Shown here piece by piece: positions 17,189 to 25,773 of a stretch of DNA of 64,000 nucleotides. The translations under genes were made by a program, and so were the position numbers. Source of the DNA: Falsiruegeria litorea R37 (lineage in GTDB: Bacteria > Pseudomonadota > Alphaproteobacteria > Rhodobacterales > Rhodobacteraceae); contig NZ_FWFO01000008.1 of NCBI RefSeq assembly GCF_900172225.1, forward strand, positions 1-64,000, read 5' to 3'. Position 1 is the stretch's first letter. Every line of letters starts with the position of its first letter. Below the pieces are notes generated by a model, which saw nothing but the letters and a program-made list of their open reading frames with translations, searched no databases and was not told the DNA's origin.

Positions 17189-18835
17189 TTACCGCTGTGA
17201 TGTCTCCCAATTCGGGTCTTGGAAATAGGGCAGGTTTGACGGGGGCAAGGGGGCTTTGCCCAGGATTATGTCCGATGCCTTTTCACCGATCATCATGGTG
17301 GGGCAGTTCAAGTTGGCCGAGGGGATGACCGGCATGATCGAGGCATCGGCGACGCGTAGGTTCGCAATGCCATGCACCCTGCATTCGGGGTCCACGACCG
17401 CCATCCGGTCAATGCCCATCTTGCAGGTGCCCGACGGATGATACGAGGAGTGGCAGTTCTGGCGCAGCCAGGCCTCAATTTCTGCATCGTCCTGAACTTG
17501 AACCCCAGGAAAGATTTCGTCACTGGTGAAGGCTGCAAGCGATGGCTGCCGGGTCAACTCACGCGACAGACGCAACCCGGCCTTGAGCTCTTCGACGTCG
17601 TCGTCGTGCTCGAGCATGTTGTAGCGGATACGCGGCGCGGCAAAGGGGTCGTTTGACGCCAGCCGCACATAGCCCCGGCTTTGCGGGCGCTGGTTGGTGA
17701 ACTGCAGCTGAAAGGCGTGTTCCTTGATGAAATCGGCTGATCCTTCGGCCACGGCGATCTGGAACAGGGCGATCTGCATGTTGGGAAAGCGCACGCCTGC
17801 CTTGGTGCGGATGAAACAGACCGCGTCAAAGTGGTTGTTGGCCAACAGCCCCTTGCGGGTCAGCGCCCATTCCACCGCCCCCTTGGCCTGACTGAACAGG
17901 TTGAGATGTTTATATAGCGTGACGGGCTGGGTACATTTCACCTGTAGCGACGTCAGTGGGTGATCCATCAGGTTTTCGCCCACACCGGGCAGATCATGCA
18001 CGACCTCGACCCCCTGCGCGCGCAACTGCTCGGCGGGGCCAATGCCCGAATGCATCAGGATCAGCGGGCTGTTGAAGGCACCAGCGGACAGGATGACCTC
18101 GGCCCGGGCGGCGGCGGTTTTCGTCTGCCCGTTCTGGACATAGCGCACGCCCTTGACGGTCTTGCCCTGAACGATCAGGTTGCGCACGTTGCAGCCCGTC
18201 TGGATGTCCAGATTGGCGGGCGGATTGCGCAAGTAACACTGCGCCGTGGACGACCGGCGACCGTCAGCCACGTTTTTGGGCAGATAGCCGAACCCATCCT
18301 GCTGCCCACCATTGACGTCATCAGTGCTGAGGTAACCGGCCTCGCGGCCAGCCAGCAAAAACGCCTGTGTCAGCGGGTTCTCCGATCCCATGGTCGAGGC
18401 GCGGATCTTTCCCCCTGTGCCCTGATACGCGTTGCTCCCGTCCACACGCGTTTCCAGACGTTGGAAGTACGGCAATACCTCGGCATAGGACCACCCCTGG
18501 GCCCCGCCTTCGGCCCAGCCCTCGTAGTCCATCGGGTGGCCGCGAAGATACAGCTGACCGTTGATCGAAGACGATCCGCCCAGAACCTTGCCGCGCGGCT
18601 GCACCAAAACGCGGTTGTTCAGATAGGGCTCGGGCTCGGTCTCATAGTTCCAGTTGTACTTGGACGCGTTGTAGGCATAGCGCATTGCGGCAGGCACGTG
18701 GAACAACAGGCTGTTGTCCTTTGGGCCTGCCTCCAGCAGCAGGACGCGAGAGGTGCCAGCCTCGGCCAGTCTGGCTGCGATGATCGCACCAGCACTGCCC
18801 GATCCCACCACGATGAAATCGTATTCTGTCGTCAT
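17189..18835 (-). CDS. GMC-family FAD oxidoreductase (choline dehydrogenase-like)
   Basis: A 548-aa flavoprotein with an N-terminal dinucleotide fold (FIVVGSGSAGAIIAARL), the ribose-binding LLLEAGP, the GMC signature GKVLGGSSSINGQLYLRGHP and the catalytic His region NCHSSYHPSGTCKMG. It would oxidise an alcohol to an aldehyde. The Met at 18835 is the family-typical start; a TTG at 18856 overlapping the GntR stop (TTGA) could allow coupled translation with 7 extra residues. It is the last gene of the importer/regulator operon, so it probably acts on the imported solute or a product. Confidence 0.88.
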   Translation of the reverse strand: MTTEYDFIVVGSGSAGAIIAARLAEAGTSRVLLLEAGPKDNSLLFHVPAAMRYAYNASKYNWNYETEPEPYLNNRVLVQPRGKVLGGSSSINGQLYLRGHPMDYEGWAEGGAQGWSYAEVLPYFQRLETRVDGSNAYQGTGGKIRASTMGSENPLTQAFLLAGREAGYLSTDDVNGGQQDGFGYLPKNVADGRRSSTAQCYLRNPPANLDIQTGCNVRNLIVQGKTVKGVRYVQNGQTKTAAARAEVILSAGAFNSPLILMHSGIGPAEQLRAQGVEVVHDLPGVGENLMDHPLTSLQVKCTQPVTLYKHLNLFSQAKGAVEWALTRKGLLANNHFDAVCFIRTKAGVRFPNMQIALFQIAVAEGSADFIKEHAFQLQFTNQRPQSRGYVRLASNDPFAAPRIRYNMLEHDDDVEELKAGLRLSRELTRQPSLAAFTSDEIFPGVQVQDDAEIEAWLRQNCHSSYHPSGTCKMGIDRMAVVDPECRVHGIANLRVADASIMPVIPSANLNCPTMMIGEKASDIILGKAPLPPSNLPYFQDPNWETSQR

Positions 18836-18852
18836 GTTGTCAAAACCTGAGA

Positions 18853-19539
18853 TCAACTGGCGTGTTCGCCAGAGGTGTCGTCGGATTGGTCTTCTGAATT
18901 CAGCTCGTTTGCGGCACGGGTCGTGGCCTGATCAATGTGATGGGTCATCTCGGACACCGCAGCATCTACATCGCCTCGTTTTGCTGCTTCGAATATGCCT
19001 GCGTGTTCGTCGTGCAGTTTGCCAAGCTGTTCCTCATGCGTGATGACACGGAACTGAGTCAGCCGCGCGATGCCGTCGTATTGGTCGGACACAATCTCGA
19101 GCGAGCGCTTCAGCCGCGTGGGTCCCAGGATCGCCAAGTGAAAATCCTTGTTGAGTTCCACCATCTCCCAGGGGTCTTTGACCTTTGTTGTGCGCTTGAG
19201 AACCTTCTCGCATTCCTTGAGCGTCTCATCGGTGTGCCGCGGGATCGCATCAGCCAGGATGATGGGTTCCAGCGCACCGCGGATCTGGTTCATTTCGACC
19301 AGATCGCGCACATCCAGACGTGCAATGATCGGGCTGCGACGGGGACGCAATTCAACCAGTTTCTCGGCGGCCAGCATCCGGATCGCTTCGCGCAGGGGCA
19401 CGATTGAGATGTCCATCTCTTTTGCCAGCGGCATGATTTTGAGTTCGTTGCCCGGCTCCAGCTCGCCGGCAATGATCTGACGTTTCAGGATTTCATAGAT
19501 CGCCTTGGGTCCGTCACCGTAGTTGAGCATGTGTTTCAT
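18853..19539 (-). CDS. GntR-family regulator, FadR/FCD subfamily
   Basis: A 228-aa regulator with the GntR winged helix at about residues 10-75 (AIYEILKRQIIAGELEPG, then MDISIVPLREAIRMLAAEKL) and a helical FCD ligand domain with likely metal-site His residues (for example in DFHLAIL and MTHHIDQAT). GGGAGAG lies 9 nt before the start. It follows the EhuA-like gene by 113 bp on the same strand and probably controls this catabolic island. MocR-type EnuR, the usual ectoine regulator, is absent. Confidence 0.88.
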   Translation of the reverse strand: MKHMLNYGDGPKAIYEILKRQIIAGELEPGNELKIMPLAKEMDISIVPLREAIRMLAAEKLVELRPRRSPIIARLDVRDLVEMNQIRGALEPIILADAIPRHTDETLKECEKVLKRTTKVKDPWEMVELNKDFHLAILGPTRLKRSLEIVSDQYDGIARLTQFRVITHEEQLGKLHDEHAGIFEAAKRGDVDAAVSEMTHHIDQATTRAANELNSEDQSDDTSGEHAS

Positions 19540-19652
19540 GGTTCAATACTCTCCCATTCTGGGTAACTCGACGACAAGGCGGCCCGCCGCGCGGTGGCCC
19601 TCCAAACGCAGGTCAGATGGCATGACCAAAGCATGAAAGCAAATGTTTGTCG

Positions 19653-20429
19653 TCATCCGGCCTCCAGCACTTTGGACAGGAATTGTTGCAAGCGCTCGTT
19701 TTGGGGGTTGCCAAAAAGATCATCCGGCAGGCCCTGTTCCACCATGCGCCCGCCATCAAAGAAACAAACGCGATCGGACACCTCGCGGGCAAATCCCATC
19801 TGATGGGTGACCAGCAATATCGTGTAATTCCCTGACCGTGCCAGTTCACGGATCACCTCGAGCACTTCGCCCACCATTTCAGGGTCAAGCGCCGATGTCG
19901 GCTCGTCAAACAGCAGAACCTCGGGATGCATGGCCAGGGTCCGGGCGATGGCGACACGCTGTTGTTGGCCGCCCGACAGTTGGCTGGGATAGTGACCGGC
20001 TTTGTCCGCCAGCCCCACCATATCCAACAGGCGCATGGATTCCTCGGTTGCTTCGGCCTTGGTCTTGCCTTGCGTGTAGATCGGGCTTTCGTTGCAATTT
20101 TCCAGCGCGGTCATATGAGGAAACAGATTGAAGCTCTGAAACACCATTCCGATCTTGGACCGGATGCGCCGGATGTGCGCGGCCGAGGCATCAACCAATT
20201 CGCCGTTGGCTTGCATCCGGTTCAGTGGCTCGCCGTCCACATACATGGTGCCGCCCTGAATGGGTTCCAGCGTCATCAGCACCCGCAGTACCGTCGTCTT
20301 GCCCGATCCCGAAGGGCCGATGATCGACACCACTTCGCCTTTGTCGACCGTAAAGTCGAGGTCCTTGAGCACCTGGAGCGCGCCATAGGCCTTGAGGACC
20401 TTGTCAAATTGAATCATGGGCTGGGTCAA
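19653..20429 (-). CDS. Amino acid-type ABC transporter ATPase (EhuA/GlnQ-like)
   Basis: A 258-aa ATPase with Walker [13 protein letters not shown], signature [16 protein letters not shown] and Walker [15 protein letters not shown]. The frame starts with TTG at 20429, whose bases overlap the stop of the preceding permease gene (TTGA) and which has AAAGGAG 9 nt upstream; an ATG 12 nt later is the alternative. It completes a polar amino acid importer whose binding protein resembles EhuB, so it corresponds to EhuA. Confidence 0.87.
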   Translation of the reverse strand: MTQPMIQFDKVLKAYGALQVLKDLDFTVDKGEVVSIIGPSGSGKTTVLRVLMTLEPIQGGTMYVDGEPLNRMQANGELVDASAAHIRRIRSKIGMVFQSFNLFPHMTALENCNESPIYTQGKTKAEATEESMRLLDMVGLADKAGHYPSQLSGGQQQRVAIARTLAMHPEVLLFDEPTSALDPEMVGEVLEVIRELARSGNYTILLVTHQMGFAREVSDRVCFFDGGRMVEQGLPDDLFGNPQNERLQQFLSKVLEAG

Positions 20430-21091
20430 TGCAGGATGCTCCTTTTGACATAGTTCTCGACCAGGCGTATCAGGAAGGCCGCGATCAGGCTCATCACCAG
20501 GAAAAAGATCCCGGCGACGGTTATTGCCTCGGTAAAGCGATAGTATTCGGCGCCGATCAGCTTCGACACCTGCATGATCTCAGCCACCGCAACAAAGGAT
20601 AGCAGTGGCGTCTCTTTGAAGATCGCCACCAGATAGTTGCCAAGTGCCGGCACGATGGGCGGCAGCGATTGCGGAATGATCACATTCCGAAAGGTCCGGT
20701 AGGGCGACATGTTCAGCGCGATACATGCCTCCCACTGGCCTTTGGGCACGGCCTGAAAACCGGCACGGTAGACCTCGGCACACAGGGCCGAGTTATAAAG
20801 GCCAATCGCAACGATACCGGTGGTTAGTGGCGGTAGGGTGATCCCGACCTCGGGCAGTAAGAAGAACAGAAAGAAGATCAGCACCAGCAGCGGCGTGGCG
20901 CGAATGACCTCGATCAGTTCGGTGGCGGGGCGGCTGATCCATTTCGATCGATGCGTCTTGAGCAGCATCAGGATCAGGCCGCCGACCAGAGCAATGGCAA
21001 AGCTTGCCACCGTGGCCCAGACAGTGACGCCTGCGGCCTGCCACATCTTCGGCAGCACCACCTCAAAGGTAAAATCCCATCTCCAATCCAT
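20426..21091 (-). CDS. Polar amino acid ABC permease (EhuD-like)
   Basis: A 221-aa HisM-type permease with about four to five membrane spans (for example VWATVASFAIALVGGLILML) and an EAA-like loop around GFQAVPKGQWEACIALNMSP. It lies 2 nt after its partner permease and overlaps the ATPase gene start by 4 nt. The two permeases form a heterodimeric channel for the solute delivered by the EhuB-like protein. Confidence 0.85.
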   Translation of the reverse strand: MDWRWDFTFEVVLPKMWQAAGVTVWATVASFAIALVGGLILMLLKTHRSKWISRPATELIEVIRATPLLVLIFFLFFLLPEVGITLPPLTTGIVAIGLYNSALCAEVYRAGFQAVPKGQWEACIALNMSPYRTFRNVIIPQSLPPIVPALGNYLVAIFKETPLLSFVAVAEIMQVSKLIGAEYYRFTEAITVAGIFFLVMSLIAAFLIRLVENYVKRSILH

Positions 21092-21093
21092 GG

Positions 21094-21813
21094 TCAGACC
21101 CTCTTGCTCAGGTGGCGGGTAAAGCGTTCTTCCAGGGCCTCGCCCCCAAAGCGCACGAATTGCGCCAGGCAGTAATACAGCAGCATCGTCAGCAGGAAGA
21201 TTTCGACCGTGCGATAGTGCAGTTGGTTCTGTTGAACGGCAGCATAGGTGATGTCGACCAAGGTTACGGCAGACACCAGCGCGGTTGCCTTGATCAGCTC
21301 GATCACCAGGTTGCTCATGCCGGGGATCATGATCGCGACGGCCTGCGGTAACACGATCCGGGTCATCCGGCGATATGGGGACATGTTCAGCGCAATTGTT
21401 GCCTCGGTCTGGCCCTTGGGCACCGCACTGATCGCGCCACGCACGACCTCGGCCCCGTAGGCACCAAAGTTCAACCCGATGGCCGCGACACCGGCCACCA
21501 TGGGCGACAGGGTCAGGCCGAATTCGGGCATGACAAAGAACATCCAGAACAGGATCACCAGCAGGGACGTGCCGCGAAACACCTCGACATAGATCGTGGA
21601 AATCCAGCGGATCGCGGTGTTTTTGCTGGCCCGTCCGATGCCCGAGATGACGGACATGAACAAAAAGAGCGCAATCGACAGGACCGAGACCTGAACCGTC
21701 ACCACCGCCCCTTTTAGGATCGCGGGCAGGAACACTCGCAACTCGGAAAATGTGGCGGCTGACAGGCCCAACAAAAAAGCGATCAGCGCAGATACAATGG
21801 CGACGCGGTTCAT
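21094..21813 (-). CDS. Polar amino acid ABC permease (EhuC-like)
   Basis: A 239-aa HisQ/M-type permease. The membrane segment VAIVSALIAFLLGLSAATF follows the start and the loop ISAVPKGQTEATIALNMSP matches that of its partner. The ATG at 21813 has AAAGG 7 nt upstream and lies 22 nt after the EutA-like gene; the frame extension to 21873 would run into that gene and is rejected. Confidence 0.85.
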   Translation of the reverse strand: MNRVAIVSALIAFLLGLSAATFSELRVFLPAILKGAVVTVQVSVLSIALFLFMSVISGIGRASKNTAIRWISTIYVEVFRGTSLLVILFWMFFVMPEFGLTLSPMVAGVAAIGLNFGAYGAEVVRGAISAVPKGQTEATIALNMSPYRRMTRIVLPQAVAIMIPGMSNLVIELIKATALVSAVTLVDITYAAVQQNQLHYRTVEIFLLTMLLYYCLAQFVRFGGEALEERFTRHLSKRV

Positions 21814-21835
21814 GCGCGGGCCTTTGGGGTCAGAA

Positions 21836-22603
21836 TCATGCCAATTCTCCCTGTTGATCGGCAGTCTGGTCAAAGGTTTCCAGCAAGCGCCCGAACCCTT
21901 GAATGTTTGTTTTTGCGCCTGCCAAAGACAGCAACCGCCAGACGATGGCTTGGTTACTGGTCACTGTTGGCAGCCCGGTGTCGCGTTCGATATCTGCGAG
22001 CACAGACAGCGATTGAAAGTCGGTGCAGGAAATGAATGTCGCATCCACGTTTCGGGGCAGAGCGGCAGTCGCCTGTCGGATTGCCTGTGGTGTCACGCGG
22101 CTGATGTCGGCCGACTCGACAATTCCAAAGTCATGGCGGTTCACGATTTCGAACCCATATGCCGCAAATGTGCGGGTCATCAGTTCTGCCAGCTCGGGCT
22201 CATAGGGGGTGATCAGGTTCAGGCGCCTGGCGTTCAACCGCTCAAAGGCCGCACAGGCGGATTGCACCGGATTGACCACCGCCGCCTTGGGCGAGGCCAG
22301 GTGGATGGCGTCAGCGATCTGATCGACCCCGATGGCGATGGTGCCAGAAGTGCAGCCAAAGACAACCGCATCCAGCGCGACCTCGGGGTTCAAAAGCCGG
22401 GTGGCATCCGTCAGAGTCGGCGCCATCTGGGCCAATTGTTCCAGCGAACAGTCCCCGCCATAGGCAATGCGCGTGGTAAAGGTCCATACGTCATCTGGCA
22501 GCAGGCGGCCGAGATCCCGTTCAATCACCTGATCATTGGCAAGCGCCAGTACGCCCACCCGGAAACCGCCGGGACTGTCGCCCAGAATTGTGTGGCCTGT
22601 CAT
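21836..22603 (-). CDS. EutA-like Asp/Glu racemase-superfamily protein
   Basis: A 255-aa protein of the aspartate/glutamate racemase, maleate isomerase and arylmalonate decarboxylase superfamily. The paired active-site cysteines are seen in VFGCTSGT (about residue 86) and FISCTDFQS (about 195), followed by TVTSNQA. This pattern is shared with EutA of ectoine utilisation loci. The ATG at 22603 is selected because upstream residues of the frame overlap the binding-protein gene. It may racemise or isomerise an intermediate; no substrate is proven even for EutA. Confidence 0.75.
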   Translation of the reverse strand: MTGHTILGDSPGGFRVGVLALANDQVIERDLGRLLPDDVWTFTTRIAYGGDCSLEQLAQMAPTLTDATRLLNPEVALDAVVFGCTSGTIAIGVDQIADAIHLASPKAAVVNPVQSACAAFERLNARRLNLITPYEPELAELMTRTFAAYGFEIVNRHDFGIVESADISRVTPQAIRQATAALPRNVDATFISCTDFQSLSVLADIERDTGLPTVTSNQAIVWRLLSLAGAKTNIQGFGRLLETFDQTADQQGELA

Positions 22604-22655
22604 ATCGCATCCCTTTTCAACAGGCCGGGGTGGTGCCCCCGGCCTGTGATTCAGC

Positions 22656-23513
22656 TTAACCGTTACACAGGTCGCTTGTCGCGCGCGCCGGAAGCTCGCT
22701 CTTGTCCAGACCATGTGTTTCCATGATCGCAAGATGCGCGTCGGTGCCGATGAAGCCTGATAGAACTTCGTTGAATTTCTTCACGAATTCGGCCTCATCC
22801 TTGCGGAAAGCATAGGCCCCGTGCGGGCTGGCAGGTTTGCCGCCAACCTCGGCAAAGGGTTCCAGCATTTCGAAACCGGCCCCACCATCACTGCTCAACG
22901 CGATCCGCGCGCCAGGGGCGTCGATGGTAAAGGCGTCGGCACGGCCTGCGCGCACGGCGGCCAGGCCGGTCGGGTTGTCGGGAACCTGCATGATGTTGCC
23001 ATCCTCGACCCCCACGCTCTTGGCCCAATCGACCTGTGCGGTGCCCGCGATGGCCGCCAGTTTGGCCCCGGACGAAGCAACGGCTTCATAGTTGCCACCC
23101 AACCCCTTTGGGTTGCCTTCCGGCACGATGATGGTGTTGCGGATGCCGAATGTCGGCTCAGAAAATGCAACCTCGGCGCAGCGTTTGGGTGTCACGAACA
23201 TGGCGGCGGCAACGATGTCGAACCGATCAGCCTTGAGCCCCGGGATCAGATTGCCCCATTCAGTCGCTGTTTCGGACTGCACCTTTAGGCCCATTTCACC
23301 CAGAACATGGCGCAGGATTTCGACCTGCTCGCCCACAACGTCCCCATCGGAATTCACATAACCAAATGGCGCAAAGTTGTAGTAGGCGACCCGTAGGCCA
23401 TCACCGGCCCCGCGCTCTTCGACGTTCTGCGCCATCGTGGCCACCGGCGTCGCAGCCAAGGCCAGAGCAGCGGTCATTTTCAGAACCGTACGGCGTAGCA
23501 TATTCGTTTTCAT
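22656..23513 (-). CDS. EhuB-like periplasmic solute-binding protein
   Basis: A 285-aa SBP_bac_3-type protein with an N-terminal signal (twin Arg LRRTVLKMTAALALAATPV, cleaved near TMAQ). Family features include YYNFAPFGYVNSDGDVVGE, LIPGLKADRFDIVAAAMFVT and RCAEVAFSEPTFGI, a layout close to the ectoine/hydroxyectoine-binding EhuB. The aromatic residues near the start of the mature protein are where EhuB forms its ligand cage. Whether the ligand is ectoine or another zwitterion cannot be told by eye. Confidence 0.82.
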   Translation of the reverse strand: MKTNMLRRTVLKMTAALALAATPVATMAQNVEERGAGDGLRVAYYNFAPFGYVNSDGDVVGEQVEILRHVLGEMGLKVQSETATEWGNLIPGLKADRFDIVAAAMFVTPKRCAEVAFSEPTFGIRNTIIVPEGNPKGLGGNYEAVASSGAKLAAIAGTAQVDWAKSVGVEDGNIMQVPDNPTGLAAVRAGRADAFTIDAPGARIALSSDGGAGFEMLEPFAEVGGKPASPHGAYAFRKDEAEFVKKFNEVLSGFIGTDAHLAIMETHGLDKSELPARATSDLCNG

Positions 23514-23576
23514 TGCGTTCTCCCTGTTGAATTATTGCCCCGTGGCCCGCCGAGGGTGACGGGCCACGGAATTGGG

Positions 23577-24740
23577 TCAGGCTTCGACGATTGGAATGTC
23601 CCAATCGGCGACCGGAGCTGACAGCAGATCCGGTTCGCCTTCTGTAATGGCCCAATTGTCTTCAGCATTGATGAAGCCAAGGTGGTTCGAGAAGTTGGGG
23701 TTGCAGGCAAAGACGTTGCCCACCTCAAAGGTGACGTCCTCGAACGCGGCCAAAGACGGGTATTCTGTGGTCTCGATCCCGACACCATGGCCCACGCGAC
23801 CGACGCCCATGGTCTGCAGACCACGTTCGGCCAGGTATTTGTCGACCACAGCCACCACATCGGCTGGCTTGTTGCCGGCGGTCAGCTGCATGTTGCAGTC
23901 GTGGCGCAGCTGCATGCTCCAATTGTAGAACTCTTTCAGCTCGGCCGATGGTTCACCAATAGATGCTGTCCGCGCCAGGTCGGACCAATAACCTCTATAG
24001 CTGACGCCAACGTCAAACCCCAGCGTTTCACCCTTTTGGATCACACGGTCGGTGGGCAGCAGCACGATGCCCTTTTCATTGGCCCCCGACAGCACGCACA
24101 AAAGCGAGATCTTTTCGGCCCCGTTGGCGATCAGGTTTTCGCGCAGGATCTGCGCCACCTCGTTTTCGGTCATGCCTGCGCGCACCTGGGTGAAGGTCTT
24201 GCGCTGTGCTTCGGCCGAGATGATTGAAGCCCGGCGCAAGTATTCGATCTCTTGCGGGGACTTCACATTGCGCACTTTCAGGATGATGTCGGCGGCGTCT
24301 ACGAAGCTAGCTTCGGGCAGGCCTTGCATCACTTCTTGCAGGCCAAGATACGAGATGCCCAGGTACTGTTCCCGGCCAAGTTCGCAGCCGATTTTGGCCT
24401 TGGACAGGCCCAGATCCTTGAGCACACCGATGATGAACTCGGGGTGGCCCATCAGGCCACCGGTGGTGCGGATGTCGCTGATGAACGAGGTCTGTTCGAC
24501 CTGCGCCACCTCGAACGGCATGGTGATGAGTGTCGGATCCCCGTCCTTTGGGATGATCACCATATATGACCGGATCTTGTCCACCGCGCACTGCTCGGAC
24601 CGGTGGCCCGAGTAGTACTGATAGTTCAGCCGCTCGGTGATGAGCATTGCATCCAGGTTTTGTTCGGCCATCAGCGCGCGTGTCTTTGCGTAACGCTGAT
24701 CGAATTCCTCGCGTGAAAAGTCTGCGTATTGGGGTGCCAT
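23577..24740 (-). CDS. M24-family peptidase/creatinase-like hydrolase (DoeA-like position)
   Basis: A 387-aa pita-bread-fold protein related to Xaa-Pro aminopeptidases, creatinase and the ectoine hydrolase DoeA/EutD. Metal-ligand regions are GFDVGVSYRGYWSDLART (two Asp), GVGRVGHGVGIETTEYP (His) and later Glu positions. The N-terminus (MAPQYADFSREEF) does not look like typical DoeA. The Met at 24740 was chosen; the frame extends to 24920 but would overlap the divergent gene. It heads the minus-strand operon and would open or hydrolyse the imported compound. Confidence 0.8.
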   Translation of the reverse strand: MAPQYADFSREEFDQRYAKTRALMAEQNLDAMLITERLNYQYYSGHRSEQCAVDKIRSYMVIIPKDGDPTLITMPFEVAQVEQTSFISDIRTTGGLMGHPEFIIGVLKDLGLSKAKIGCELGREQYLGISYLGLQEVMQGLPEASFVDAADIILKVRNVKSPQEIEYLRRASIISAEAQRKTFTQVRAGMTENEVAQILRENLIANGAEKISLLCVLSGANEKGIVLLPTDRVIQKGETLGFDVGVSYRGYWSDLARTASIGEPSAELKEFYNWSMQLRHDCNMQLTAGNKPADVVAVVDKYLAERGLQTMGVGRVGHGVGIETTEYPSLAAFEDVTFEVGNVFACNPNFSNHLGFINAEDNWAITEGEPDLLSAPVADWDIPIVEA

Positions 24741-24782
24741 GAGAGCCCTGTAATTCTGAGTTGACGTGTCATGGATACTAGA

Positions 24783-24792
24783 TAATATATTA
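24783..24792. promoter_or_regulatory. Palindrome in the divergent promoter region (candidate GntR operator)
   Basis: TAATATATTA is a perfect 10-bp palindrome in the 86-bp gap between the divergent M24 hydrolase and cyclodeaminase-like genes. A short AT-rich palindrome in this position suits an FCD-type GntR regulator such as the one at 18853-19539, and it may overlap the -10 of either promoter. Confidence 0.45.
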
Positions 24793-24826
24793 AATCGTGC
24801 AAGACAAATTTTCGGGGAGGTTCTCA

Positions 24827-25762
24827 ATGAAGGTGTTTTCGGACGCATCGGTGGCAGAGGCATTGCCGTGGCAGGCGTTGATCGCCGATCTGCGCCAGGC
24901 CTTTGCGCAAGGCGTGTCACAGCCCCTGCGCACGGCGCACACGATCCCGGTTCCGGGAGAGCCGGATGCCACGTTCCTGGCCATGCCCGCGTGGGAGGAA
25001 GGCGGTAAACTTGCCGTGAAAATCCTGTTCATAGCGCCCGGAAACACGGGCCGAAACCTGCCTGCCGTGAATGCATCGGTGATGGTGTTTGACGCCGTGA
25101 CCGGTCAGGCCGAAGCCGCAATGGAAGGCGCTGAATTGACCGCGCGTCGGACGGCGGCAACATCGGCTCTGGCTGCGGATTTGATGGCGCGGCGGGACGC
25201 CAAATCGCTGCTGATCGTTGGGGCAGGGACCATCGCCTCGAACCTGATTCCCGCCCACATGGCGGTGCGCGATTACGACAGAATCACCATCTGGGCCCGA
25301 AAGCCTGAGCAGGCGCAGGCGCTAGCGGGTCGTTTCGGCGATGCGGTGTCGGTCGCCGCTGATCTGGACGCTGCTGTGGCGGACGCGGATGTAATCGCGG
25401 CTGCCACCTTGACCAACGATCCGTTGATCAAGGGTGCGCTGTTGAAAGAGGGCGTGCATCTGGATCTGGTGGGGGGCTTCACCACCGATATGCGCGAAGC
25501 CGACAGCGACGCGATGAAGCGCGCCGCCGGTGGCATCATCGTCGATACCTATGATGGCGCGATGGCCGAAGCGGGCGACATCACCCAGCCCTTGGCCGAA
25601 GGCGCGATCACCCGCGTCGACATCGCCGGTGACATGGCCGAGTTGTGCCGGGGCGAGGCGCAACCGCGCCAGTCCGATACGCAAATAACTGTTTTCAAAT
25701 CCGTGGGGGCCGCGATCGAAGATTTCGTGGCGGCGCGCATGGTTGCTTCATCTCAAACCTGA
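24827..25762 (+). CDS. Ornithine cyclodeaminase/mu-crystallin family protein (EutC-like)
   Basis: A 311-aa NAD(P)-binding protein. The Rossmann segment SLLIVGAGTIASNLIPAHMA (about 125) and the family features FLAMPAWEEGGKLAVKI and LTARRTAATSALAA are visible. Members are ornithine cyclodeaminases, pyrroline-2-carboxylate reductases or EutC proteins of ectoine loci. The ATG at 24827 has GGGGAGG 6 nt upstream. It opens the + strand half of the catabolic island; it could process a cyclic imine or diamino acid intermediate. Confidence 0.85.
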   Translation: MKVFSDASVAEALPWQALIADLRQAFAQGVSQPLRTAHTIPVPGEPDATFLAMPAWEEGGKLAVKILFIAPGNTGRNLPAVNASVMVFDAVTGQAEAAMEGAELTARRTAATSALAADLMARRDAKSLLIVGAGTIASNLIPAHMAVRDYDRITIWARKPEQAQALAGRFGDAVSVAADLDAAVADADVIAAATLTNDPLIKGALLKEGVHLDLVGGFTTDMREADSDAMKRAAGGIIVDTYDGAMAEAGDITQPLAEGAITRVDIAGDMAELCRGEAQPRQSDTQITVFKSVGAAIEDFVAARMVASSQT

Positions 25763-25773
25763 CTGGAAAAACA

